The position numbers were made by a program, and so were the translations under genes. Below are positions 52,876-63,300 of a stretch of 64,000 nucleotides of DNA, one piece after another (the stretch's first letter is position 1; each line of letters begins with the position of its first letter). Below the pieces are notes generated by a model. It saw only the letters and a program-made list of their open reading frames with translations, made no database searches and was not told where the DNA came from. Origin of the DNA: Anaerozeibacter quisquiliarum (GTDB lineage Bacteria > Bacillota > Clostridia > Christensenellales > Aristaeellaceae); the NCBI GenBank assembly GCA_051162045.1, contig JBISDI010000004.1. One strand, written 5' to 3'.

Positions 52876-53952
52876 ATGATCCATCAGCTCTACTTTGCAC
52901 TGAATGATGTTCGCAGAAGAATGAAGCTCTCTGCGCTCTTTATGCTGTCGCTCTACGTGGCGACGGTATTCTCCGTATTTTGTTTGGAGTATCTCCCCCA
53001 GGCCATTCGCAGTTATCGCGCCGCTTGGGAACTCCAACGGGCAAACATCACGGTATTTTCTCCTTATTACGCCGCGTATGGCATCAGGTATTCAAGCGCC
53101 GGCTATGGGTGGCTGACTGACTTGCTGGACAATGACAAAGGGGTATATTCCATCATCGATCAATTGGCGTATGACGCCGCCGACCCGGTGCCAATCGTCA
53201 TTGCGCTGGGTTCGTTTGGGCAAGCATTTGGAATAGACGCGCCAACCTGCGATGGCCAACGCATGCCAGCCTATGTCGGCCATAACGTGACTGGCATTCA
53301 TGTGGGCGACACCATTGGTATAGAGAAGCTGGATATGGACATATTGGAGCGCCTTCCTCGCGGGGCTTCCTACTTTCGCGGTTTGGGATTGGAGACATTG
53401 GATGATAAGGTGCTGGTTTTCTCCAAATACGCGGAAATCGGGAAACTGCCCTATCCGGACCTGATGGAACAGGCAATGGCCAATCTCGGCGTCGTCGACG
53501 CAACGCCTCAGTTGATTGAATCAATTGTCGCAGCAGCGGACGACACCGGTATGATGAACCTGATCCCGAGAAAATTGAGTGAATCGGCCCGTTTGATGTT
53601 AGGTGAGCAGATTTCCGCCGCCATCTTAACTTGTGCCTATATTGTTTGTGCGTTGGTTTTCGTCCTGATGGGCATTTCCGTTACGCTGCTTACCCTGGTG
53701 GATCAGAATTTGAGCGCTTATGCGGTTCAAAGGTTGTGCGGGGCACGGCTTGAGCACCTGTACGCACAGATGCTGTTTCATACCGCGCTGATTGTCGTAC
53801 CGCCTATCGTTCTGGCCGGTATGTACGCGAACGGTGGAAAATCAATGCCCATTGCGTTGTTCATCATGGGCATTGCAATCCTCGTATCTTTCCTGCCAAT
53901 GCTGAGCATAAAACGGCATGATATGGTATTCTTTCTTAGGAGGGATCAATAG
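52876..53952 (+). CDS. ABC transporter permease, FtsX/MacB-like, second subunit
   Basis: 358 residues with the same layout as the previous gene: an N-terminal helix (LSALFMLSLYVATVFSVFC), a long extracytoplasmic domain and three C-terminal helices (AAILTCAYIVCALVFVLMGI and two more). The two are about the size of one lactococcin-972-type export permease split in two. Its stop overlaps the ATPase start (TAGTG). Function inferred from the ATPase partner. Confidence 0.8.
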   Translation: MIHQLYFALNDVRRRMKLSALFMLSLYVATVFSVFCLEYLPQAIRSYRAAWELQRANITVFSPYYAAYGIRYSSAGYGWLTDLLDNDKGVYSIIDQLAYDAADPVPIVIALGSFGQAFGIDAPTCDGQRMPAYVGHNVTGIHVGDTIGIEKLDMDILERLPRGASYFRGLGLETLDDKVLVFSKYAEIGKLPYPDLMEQAMANLGVVDATPQLIESIVAAADDTGMMNLIPRKLSESARLMLGEQISAAILTCAYIVCALVFVLMGISVTLLTLVDQNLSAYAVQRLCGARLEHLYAQMLFHTALIVVPPIVLAGMYANGGKSMPIALFIMGIAILVSFLPMLSIKRHDMVFFLRRDQ

Positions 53953-54629
53953 TGGCATTGCTATCCATGCGAAATCTGACGAAGACATTTAAGCAGGGAA
54001 GTGGCGCGGTTGCCGCCGTCAATGATGTCTCGTTTGATGTGGAGCCCGGTGAAAAGGTGTCGCTTACCGGGCCGTCCGGCTGTGGAAAAACCACGCTGCT
54101 TAACCTGCTTGGCTTTATCATAACGCCGACTTCAGGGGGTTATTTCATTGAAGGGCGTCAAACCGTCGGTTTTTCAGAAAAAGACCGTGCTGTATATAGG
54201 AATTCATTTTTCGGATTTGTTGCGCAAGACTTCGCGCTGATCGAAGAGGAGAGCGTCTATAAAAATATTGAGCTCCCGTTGTTGTACGCAAAACCCGGAA
54301 TCCCGCGGGAACAGAGGAAGGCGAAGATCGACGCCGTTATAGAAGCGACCGGTCTATTGGTTCCGTTACGGGAGAAGGCCAAAAACCTCTCGGGCGGACA
54401 GCGCCAACGCGTAGCAGTCGCCCGCGCCATTGTCAATGATCCAAAAGTCATCCTCGCGGATGAACCTACGGGCGCGCTGGATAGCAAGAATGGAGAGAAG
54501 ATTATGGATTTACTCGGTCGTTTGGTCGGTCAAGGGAAAACACTCCTGTTGGTCACACATGATCCAACCATCGCATTGGCGTGCGACAGGCAGCTTCGCA
54601 TGCGGGACGGTGTTCTGTTGGATCCATGA
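53952..54629 (+). CDS. ABC transporter ATP-binding protein (LolD/MacB-type)
   Basis: 225-residue ATPase with Walker A GPSGCGKTT, Q-loop FVAQDFALIEEESVYKNIELP, signature LSGGQRQRVAVARAI, Walker B VILADEPTGALDS and H-loop VTHDPTIA. These features put it in the LolD/MacB/bacteriocin-exporter group that works with FtsX-like permeases by mechanotransmission rather than channel transport. The GTG start overlaps the permease stop. Confidence 0.94.
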   Translation: MALLSMRNLTKTFKQGSGAVAAVNDVSFDVEPGEKVSLTGPSGCGKTTLLNLLGFIITPTSGGYFIEGRQTVGFSEKDRAVYRNSFFGFVAQDFALIEEESVYKNIELPLLYAKPGIPREQRKAKIDAVIEATGLLVPLREKAKNLSGGQRQRVAVARAIVNDPKVILADEPTGALDSKNGEKIMDLLGRLVGQGKTLLLVTHDPTIALACDRQLRMRDGVLLDP

Positions 54630-55026
54630 GGCGTTCAGGCGCCATGCGCGGGAGGCGATCGTGGTCGTGATGGCCTCGGGGCGGGGGCGCGGCTTGGGGC
54701 GGACAAGCTGACGGCCAACTTTTGCGGCAAGCCGCCGGCGGCGCACGCCATGGACGCGATCCCTGAAAAACTCGCGCGCCGGCGCGGTCACGCGCAGAAA
54801 GCGGGTGGCGGCATTGACGGCGAATGGGCAGAGCATTTGATGCGCGCGGATGGGGCTGATCCGTAGCGCCGACCGCCCCCCGGCTCCCTCGGACGCGCTC
54901 GTCCCCGGATGGGCGAGCGCTGTCGGCCGCAGCCGGCTGGGGGGGCAGCCTGCCGGTCGGACAAACGCAGTTCCCTGCCAATGACGCATGCCCCCGTTGT
55001 CCTTGACAGGGGTATACAGCAAGCGG
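54630..55026. other. GC-rich gap, no gene supported
   Basis: 397 bases, GC-rich, separating the ABC operon from the convergent MATE gene. Frames are open on both strands only because of base composition; none has a start signal or recognisable domain. I see nothing else certain in it. Confidence 0.5.
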
Positions 55027-56778
55027 CTACTCGCGGTCAAACGCGAACACGGTCGTGTTGAAGCCCAGTTGATGGGTATACTCGGATTTTGTCGCCATGC
55101 GGCGAACCACCTCAATGCCGCTGACCGCGAAGGACGTCCCATCCTTCTCGGGATATACGGTGGGGTCAAAGGGGATCCCGTCGTCGCGAAGGCTCACGAC
55201 CAGTTGCGACGGCGTCAGCCGCACCCGTATGTCAAGGGTTGTGCCCTTGTTCTTCCCCCTCCCGTGCTTCGCGGTATTCACAGCCATCTCCTCCACGGCC
55301 ACGCCCATCCGGTTGGCGAGGACGGGCGTCAAGCCGTGCCGGATGCCGAAGGCGATGATCTGCTCCGATACGCCGGTCGCCGCCTCCACCTCCGCGGGAA
55401 TCGTGACCTCCCATAGCGCGCCGGGTTCCTCCTCGCCGAGCAGCAGCATCCCGCGGACGTTCTCCTCCCGCCGCACACGCAGCCCCGCCCAAAGCACGGC
55501 GCCCAGGGTGGCGATTTCAGACAGGAGATAGCAGAGCCAGAACAGCCTTCCGTCGATTTTCGTAAGCGCCAGCGCAAAGAGCACGACAAAGACAAACCCG
55601 TCCAGTACGGCTATCACCGAGGCCAGCTTTTCGCGGCCGGTGGTGGCATAGAAGTTCTGCAAAAGGTTGTTGATTGCATAGAAGGGCAGGCTCAGCGCGA
55701 ACATGCGCAGCGCGGGGATCATCACGTGTAGATCCTGATTTGACGTAATGCCGAACCACCCGCCGATTGTCTGTGGCCAGCCGAGGAAGAACATGACGAT
55801 GAGGACACTTGCGATCAGCATGGCGCGGCCGGCGGCCTTTACCGCGCCGCGAATGCCGACGGCGTCTCCTTCGCCGTAGAGCGTGCCCACAATGGGCAGC
55901 AGAGTGTCCGACGCGCTGCCGATGAAAATGGACGCGATCGCCAGCGCGTTCAGGCAGACCGTCATGGCAGCCATCCCCGGGGAGCGCAGCGTCGCCATGA
56001 TGATGGCGTTAAGCACCATGGACCTAAGCAGCGACGTCCCCTGATTGAGTCCCTTGGGGAGCCCCACGCGCAAAACATAGGAAAGCCGCTTACACAGTTC
56101 CCTGCCCGGCCACACAAAGCGGAATGTACGCTTTTTTGAAAACACATAGGGCATGACAAGCCCGACGCCCGCCACATATCCCAGCGCGGTGGAAAGGCCC
56201 GCCCCCGCGATGCCCATGCCCGCGTAGCGGATCAGTACGTAGTCCAGCACCAGGTTGACGAGGTTGGCCGTGAGGGCGACCACCGCGGCGGCTTTCGGGT
56301 TTCCGTCGGCGCGATGGAACTGAGCCAGCCCGAACGAGAAGGCAAGCGGCGGACCCGCCATTACAATCGGCCGGACGTAGGCCAGCACCTGCGCCTGCAC
56401 TTCAGCATTCCCCTGGGCCAGCGCGGCCGATAGAGGCTCCGCCAGGGCCCAAACCGCCGCGGCGTACAATGTAATGCACGAAATGCCCCCGGCCAGACTC
56501 ACCGTGAACAGATGGTTGGCGCCCATTGCGTCCCTGCGCCCCTTGAAGATGGAGGCGCCGGTCAGACCGCCCACGCAGAACAACAGGTGCAGCAGGTTGA
56601 TCCCGAAAATGACCGGCGCGGTCAGGCCCACCGCAGACAGGGCGACGCTGCCCAGCAGCGTCCCGACGATCATGCTGTCCACAACGGTAGCCAGCGAGAC
56701 GGCGGAGGACATGAGGATGGCGCTCAAAAGGTATTCCCGAAACTTCTTCGTAATCAGCAATGGGTTGCGCTCGTACAT
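55027..56778 (-). CDS. MATE transporter fused to anti-sigma-type HATPase domain
   Basis: 583 residues. Residues 1-~440 form a MATE transporter with about 12 helices (SLATVVDSMIVGTLLGSVAL, GLTGASIFKGRRDAMG, AGLSTALGYVAGVGLV). The C-terminal ~120 residues are a HATPase_c_2 (RsbW/SpoIIAB-like) domain: N box RMGVAVEEMAVNTAKHG, G1 box LRDDGIPFDP and a closing GFNTTVFAF. The second ATG (56778) gives the best spacing to GGAGG. The gene is divergent from the NRPS; export or signalling linked to the peptide is the natural inference. Confidence 0.9.
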   Translation of the reverse strand: MYERNPLLITKKFREYLLSAILMSSAVSLATVVDSMIVGTLLGSVALSAVGLTAPVIFGINLLHLLFCVGGLTGASIFKGRRDAMGANHLFTVSLAGGISCITLYAAAVWALAEPLSAALAQGNAEVQAQVLAYVRPIVMAGPPLAFSFGLAQFHRADGNPKAAAVVALTANLVNLVLDYVLIRYAGMGIAGAGLSTALGYVAGVGLVMPYVFSKKRTFRFVWPGRELCKRLSYVLRVGLPKGLNQGTSLLRSMVLNAIIMATLRSPGMAAMTVCLNALAIASIFIGSASDTLLPIVGTLYGEGDAVGIRGAVKAAGRAMLIASVLIVMFFLGWPQTIGGWFGITSNQDLHVMIPALRMFALSLPFYAINNLLQNFYATTGREKLASVIAVLDGFVFVVLFALALTKIDGRLFWLCYLLSEIATLGAVLWAGLRVRREENVRGMLLLGEEEPGALWEVTIPAEVEAATGVSEQIIAFGIRHGLTPVLANRMGVAVEEMAVNTAKHGRGKNKGTTLDIRVRLTPSQLVVSLRDDGIPFDPTVYPEKDGTSFAVSGIEVVRRMATKSEYTHQLGFNTTVFAFDRE

Positions 56779-57032
56779 GCCCATCCGCCTCCATGACCCC
56801 GAAGGGCGTCTTTTCTTCCGTTTGTGGGAGCGCGCACGGAACGTTTGCAACCCACAGGGGATCGTCGGTGCGCAGTTTTGCCGGGGTTTATCGCCGCGCG
56901 AGCGATAGAGCGCAGCCGATGCCGCTGGAATGCCAACCAAGACAGACGCCCTGGAATGATGTGGAGCGCTGATGGCATGAAGCGCGGGCGCGCCGGATCC
57001 GAGACTGCGCGCGGCGCCCCCAATCATTTCCA

Positions 57033-57061
57033 ATTTTACATGAACCGTTCGGTAAATGCAA
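57033..57061 (-). promoter_or_regulatory. Promoter of the MATE/ATPase gene with palindrome in the spacer
   Basis: Minus strand TTGCAT (57061-57056), 17-base spacer, TAAAAT (57038-57033). The spacer contains ACCGAACGGT, a palindrome apart from its two-base centre, placed exactly where a repressor or MerR-type activator would bind. Confidence 0.7.
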
Positions 57062-57153
57062 GCCCCGGGCACACGCAAAACAAAGCCGGTACAATGTGGA
57101 ACCCTTCGCCTTGGGCAACCCAAAGTTCTGTCGGCGCTCTGCGCACGATTTCA

Positions 57154-57183
57154 TTGCATTGTTACGCTAAAATATGGTATAAT
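57154..57183 (+). promoter_or_regulatory. Probable promoter of the NRPS gene
   Basis: TTGCAT (57154-57159), 18-base spacer, TATAAT (57178-57183), about 140 bases upstream of the ATG. Confidence 0.7.
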
Positions 57184-57323
57184 TTTCATATGGGGCAACC
57201 GCGACCCGCGCACGGTATCCTATTGCGCTTTGCCTTTCTCGCGGGGCGTTTTCGCCTGTTCTATTGCCATTGGGATGCGCGGCGGCAGGAGATGTGTCGA
57301 ACCACTTATGAGAGGATGACGGG

Positions 57324-60300
57324 ATGAAGAGCTTCCTAACCTCCCTCCGGAATCACGCCCGGATCACGCCGGAAAGGGCTGCCCTTGTTTATGGGGATCA
57401 GTCCCGAAGCTATGCCCAGCTTGACGCCGCCAGCTCCGCTGTTGCGGCGTTGTTGCGTAAAAGAGGGATTCAACCGGGCGACATCGTGCCGGTTCTGTTG
57501 CCCCGCGGCTTTGACGTGCTGGTGGCGGCGATGGGCATCCTGAAGGCCGGCGCGGCCTTCACGATCATCAACACCGCCTATCCAAAGGAGCGGATCGACT
57601 TCGTCATTTCGGACACGGGCGGCATTCCGCCCGTCGACGAGGCGTTCATGGCCGATTGCGAGGGGATGACAGGCGAACCGGCGGCTGATCCCCGAGCGGA
57701 GGATCCCGCCTTGGTGGTGTATACCTCCGGCTCCACCGGAAACCCCAAAGGCGTGGTAAACAGCTGGCGGGCGCTTGGCCTGGCGCTGGAAGTGGCGGTG
57801 TGCGGACGCACCGCGGAGGATGTGTTCCTTTCCACGTTCACCTACTCCTTCGTAGGCATCGTCGTCGACGCGCTGGTGGCCCTGTACCTGGGCGCTACGC
57901 TGCACATCGCGTCGGACGCGATTCGCCGGGACGCCGGCGCGCTCATCGAATACGCAAAGCGGCACGGCATCACAACGGCGGCCCTGTCCCCCCAGCTGCT
58001 GGCCCAGGCATTGGCCAGGGGAGACATGCCCATGCGAAGCATCCTGACGGGCTCCGAAAAGGTGTCCATGCTCTTCAGCGACACCACCCGGCTGTACTGC
58101 GTATACGGCGCCAGCGAAACCTGCGGCCCCTTCACCGCCTTTCCCATCGACAAGCCCTACGCTTCCACGCCATGCGGCCTTCCCGGCAAGGGCAGCGCCG
58201 TCTACATTCTGGATGACGAGGGCAACGCTCTCCCGGCGGGCGTGAAGGGCGAGATCTGCGTCAGCGGTCAGATCGCAAGCGGCTACCTCAACCTGCCGGA
58301 ACTCACCCGGGAAAAGTTCATCCCCAACCCCTTTGCCGAGGGCGGCCAAAACGATCGGCTGTTCCGCACCGGAGATCTCGGCTTTCTCCGGGAGGACGGC
58401 GTGCTGGAGTATGTACAGCGCAAGGACTGGATGCTGAAGGTGCGCGGCTTCCGGGTGGAGCCGGGCGAGATCGAGGCAGCCATCGTGGGCCGCACCCCCG
58501 CCCGCCAGGCGGTTGTGGTCGGCTTTGAAAACGCCTGCGGGCAGACGAGCCTCTACGCGGTGTATACCGCCGACGAGCCCCTTCCGGCAAAGGCGGTGGA
58601 GGACGCCATCCGAGGCTTCCTGCCCGACTACATGCTGCCCGCGTTCATGGAGCAGGTGGACGCGCTGCCGCTGAACGTCAACGGCAAGATCGACCGCAAA
58701 TCCATTTCTCCTCCGGATGCCCAGCGCTTTGTCGCGAGCTACGAACCGCCCGCGAGCCCTCGGGAAGCGCGCCTCTGCGCGGCGTTTGCCCGGGTGCTGG
58801 GGCTGGAAAAGGTGGGCGCGCTGGATGACTTCGTGCTGTTGGGGGGCGACTCCATCTCGGCCGTCCGCCTACAGACGCTGGTGCCGGAAACCGCCGTCGC
58901 CCAGGTGCTCACGCTGCGCACGCCCAGGGCGCTGGCGCAGATGGCCGGCGACGAGGCGGCGCTCCCGCCCGCGCCCGCCCGGGCGTTCTGGCCGCTGACC
59001 GACGCAGAGCGGCAGATGGCGGCGGAGTACGCCCTTCGCCCCGGTTCCCTGGCCTACAACATCGAAAACACCATCACCCTGCGGGGCGATGTAGACCCGC
59101 GGCGCTGGGAGCGCGCCCTTCGCAAATTGGTATCCCGGCACCGCATCCTGCGCTCCTGCTACCCTATGCGGGACAGCGAACACACCCACGTGGTCAGGGA
59201 CGATATGCCGGTGGAGCTCACGCGCATCGCCTGCGCCCCGGAGGAAGCGGAAGGGCATATCAAGGCGCTGAACTTGCCTTACAATTTGGAAGAAGGGCCG
59301 CTGTTTCGCTTCGCGCTGATGGAAACCGGGCCTGATACCGGGGTGTTGCTCCTGGGCTTTCACCACATCCTGCTGGACGGCTCCTGCATCGAGATCCTGC
59401 TTAAGGATCTCGAGGACCTGTACAACGCAAAGCCGCTGCCACCGCCCGGACCCGATCTGTTGGATTGGGCCGTTTGGCGCGAGGAGCACCCGCGCGGTCC
59501 GGAGAGCGAGCAGTTCTTCAAGGAGATGTTCAAGGACGGCCTGCCCGAAAGCGATATGCCCACCCGCCCGATCCGCCCGGAAGCGCAGCCCGTTGGAGAT
59601 CGCACGGTGTTTTGGGCGCTCCCCGCGAAGCCCATGGACGACGCCGCCCGCCGCTACGGCGTCACCGCCTATACGCTGATGATGGCAGTCGTCGGCATGG
59701 TGCTGGGCAAGTATACCGCCGGCGAGGACGTGGTGCTCGGCACCGCCATGAGCGGCCGGGTCGCGGCCTGCAGCCGGTCGATCGTCGGCATGTTCGCCAA
59801 CACCGTGGTGGCCCGGCTAAAGCCCGCGGGCGCCGCCCGATTCGACGAATACCTGGCGGAGGTTGACAGGGTGCTTGGCGGAGTCAAGCGCCATCAGGAT
59901 TATCCGTTCCACAAGCTCGTCCAGGCGCTGGGGGTGGAGCGCACCGCCGCCCGGAACCCGGTGTACGACATGATGGTCAACTACATAAGCCGCATGCCCG
60001 ACATCCATGTCGAGGGCGTCGAGGCGACGTACCGCCACCTCTCCAGCCAGCGCCTGCCCGTCGACCTGCAGCTGGAAATCTTCCGCGAACAGGATTCGAT
60101 GCGCTTTGAACTCTCCTACGCCGAGGCGCTGTACCTGCCCGAGGTGCCCGAAAACATGGCCGAACAGCTGAAAATCAGCCTTGCGCGCGTATGCGAAAAC
60201 GGCAATCTTCTGGTGATGGACGCCGCGGAACTGCCCGACGGACAGCGCCGCCGGATTCTGGAGGATTTTGCCGCGCCCGTGAACGTCGAGGCCGGGAACC

Positions 60301-63300
60301 TCACCGTGGTGGAGCAGTTCCGAGCGCAGGCCCGCCGCGCGCCCAACCGCCCCGCCGTGCGCCATGCGGAAACGCTCCTGGATTACGCCGCCCTCGACGA
60401 CGTGACAGACCGCCTCGCCGCCGAACTCGCGCGCCGGGGTCTGGGTCGGGGCGATTGCGTGGGCGTGCTGGTGGACCGCAGCGAAATGATGCCCGTAGGC
60501 GGCCTGGGGGTTTTGAAAAGCGGTGCGGCCTACCTGCCCCTCGATCCCAGCTACCCGGCCGACCGCCTGGAGTTCATGCTGAAGGACGCCGGGGTACGGC
60601 TGGTGATTGCCGACGAGGGCCTGCGCGGGGCCATTCCCGGCTACGATGGAGAATTTTTGTCGAGCGAAGCGGTTCGAAGCCTGCCCGCCGCCGCCAATGT
60701 CCCCGATGGGCCCGGCATTGAAGACCTTTTTGTGGTGCTGTACACCAGCGGCACCACCGGAAACCCCAAGGGCGTGGGCCTCTGCCACGACAACCTGGCC
60801 CACCTTTGCGCCTGGTACCGCCGCTATTACGGCGTGACGGAGGCGGACAGCGTCGCCGCCTACGCCAGCTTTGGCTTCGACGCATGCCTGATGGATATGT
60901 ACCCCGCCCTGACCGCGGGCGCGCTGATCCACATCATCCCCCAAAATATGCGCCTTGATGTCGATCGGATGAACGATTATTTCAACGAACACGGGGTCAC
61001 CCTCGCGTTCATGACCACCCAACTGGGCCGTCAATTCGCCGAGGGCATGGTGAATCACTCCCTGCGCCACCTTTCAACCGGCGGAGAGGCGCTGGTGCCC
61101 ATTGGCCCCGGGAAAACCTATGCCTTCCACAACCTCTACGGCCCCACCGAGTGCACCGTCATCACCAGCGCCTTCCCCATCGACGGGCTCTACGATCGGG
61201 TGCCCATCGGCAAGCCCATCGACAACATGCGCGCGTACGTAATGGACAAGCACGGCCGTCTCGCGCCCGTGTGCGTGCCCGGCGAGCTGGGCATCGCGGG
61301 GCGGGGCGTCGCCAGGGGCTATCTGGGCCGCCCGGACGTCACCCGGGAGAAGTTTGTGCCCAACCCGTATACCGATGAGGCCGGCTACGGCCGGATCTAC
61401 AAAAGCGGCGACGTGGTGCGCTTCCTCCCGGACGGCAACCTCGACTTCGTGGGGCGGCGCGACTTCCAGGTGAAGATTCGCGGCTTCCGCGTGGAACTGG
61501 CCGAGATCGAGGGCCGCATCCGGGCCTATCCGCAGGTGAAGGATGCGGCGGTCGTGCCCATGGACGCGCCCGGCGGCGGCAAGTGCGCCGTGGCGTATGT
61601 GGTCGCGGACGGGCCGCTGGACATCGCCGCCCTCAACCGCTTCGTCGAGGAAAAGCTCCCGCCCTATATGGTGCCCGCGGCGACCGTTCCGGTGGAGAGA
61701 ATTCCGCTGAACCCCAACGGCAAGGTGGATCGCCGGAAACTGCCCGCTCCCAGCTTTGCCGGCTCCGAGGAGGCGGGCAAATCGGACGCGCCAGCGCCGA
61801 CCGATCTGGGCAGGGACATCTTCGAGGTGGCCCGGACGGTGCTGGGACACGACCAGTTCGGCCCCTCTACCAACCTTCTGCACGCGGGGTTGGCCTCGCT
61901 GAGCGCCATCAAGCTCTGCACCCTTTTAAAAAAGCGCTTCGGCGCCGCGCCGGATGTGCAGCGGCTGCTGGCAAATCCCACCCTCCTATTTATTGAAAAC
62001 AGCATCGTCCGGCAGCTTCTGGAAAGGGTTGCGGAACCCCAAAACGCCCCTCCCGCCGCGGAGCATTCCGGGGACGGCGAGGCGGGCTACCCCCTTTCCG
62101 GAAGTCAGATGGGCGTGTATCTCGATAGCCAGAAAGACCCCGCCGCGCTGATGTACAACATCCCCTCCCGCGTCGTCCTGCCGGCGTGCGTGGACGCAAA
62201 CAGGCTGGCGGACGCCGTCGAGACGGTTCTGGCCGCGCATCCCGGCCTTCGGGTTCGCATCGAGGACACCGCCGACGGTATCTTGCAGATTCTCACCTCG
62301 GACGCCGTCCGGGTGGAGCGGCTCATGCTGTCTCAGGAGGAACTGGACGCTTACGCGCGGGCTTTCGCGCGCCCGTTCGATCTGGCCACGGGGCCCCTGT
62401 ACCGCGCCGCCGTGGCGACCGGCCCCGATTCCATCGAGCTGTTCACGGATTTTCACCACATCGCCTTTGACGGCGCGTCCATGGACCTCTTCCTCCGGGA
62501 GGTAGGCGAAGCCTACGACGGCAACGCCCCCGCAGCCGAGGAGATGCCCGGCTATGCCTACGGGCGCTGGGAGGAGCAGCAGGAGCAAGGCGGCGCGTGG
62601 CAGGCGCACAAGGACTATTTTGACGAGCTGCTGAAGGATCTTGAGAGCGCCAGCGAGATCTCCGCGGATCTTCCGGGCAAGTCCGGCGGCCGCCTGGCCC
62701 AATACGACATCCCGGTGGATCGTTCTGCCGCGGAGGCCTTCTGCCGCAGGCGCGGCTTTACCCTGGCGGGTCTCTTCCTCGCCGCCACCACCTACGCCGT
62801 CGGGCGCTGGACAGGAAGCCGCAACGTCGGCCTGTCCACCATCAGCAGCGGCCGTGGCGACATCCGGCTTCAAAACAGCACCGGCATGTTCGTGCGCACG
62901 CTGCCGCTGGTCGTCGGAATGAAGGAAGGCCAGACGGCGGCGGACTACGTCGGGGCCGCTCAGGCGTCCCTGCGCGGCTCCGTGGCCCACGAGGTTTACC
63001 CCTACACCCGAATCGCTCAGGAGCACGGCTTCAAGCCCAGCATCATGTACGCCTGCGAGCTGGGCGTACTGGCGGATTACGAAATCGGCGGCCACAAGGC
63101 CCGTTTCGATGCGCTGAACGCGGACGAGCCCAAATTCAAAATCTCGGTGCATGTCGAGGAGCGCGGGCGCGATACGGTATTCTCCGTGCAGTACGACGAC
63201 GCCCTCTACTCTCCCCAGTTGATGGAGCGCTTCGCGCAGACCCTTGCCGCGGCCTTCGCGGCCATGATCGCCCGCCCGGACGCGCTTGTCAGCGGCATTT

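Larger units (their letters stand above)
56779..57323. other. Divergent intergenic region between MATE/ATPase and NRPS genes
   Basis: 545 bases with no supported gene. Holds divergent sigma-70-like promoters (listed separately) about 95 bases apart, with a palindrome in the MATE promoter, so the two genes may share control. Confidence 0.6.

Noticed and set aside
51374..54629. A true lactococcin 972 bacteriocin locus
   Set aside because: The gene layout is reminiscent, but the secreted protein shows none of that family's Trp/Gly/Ser pattern and the permease is split, so I kept only a general hypothesis.
54510..55169. A 219-codon minus-strand frame between the ABC ATPase and the MATE gene
   Set aside because: Overlaps both real genes, with Arg/Ala/Pro-rich composition typical of chance frames in GC-rich DNA.
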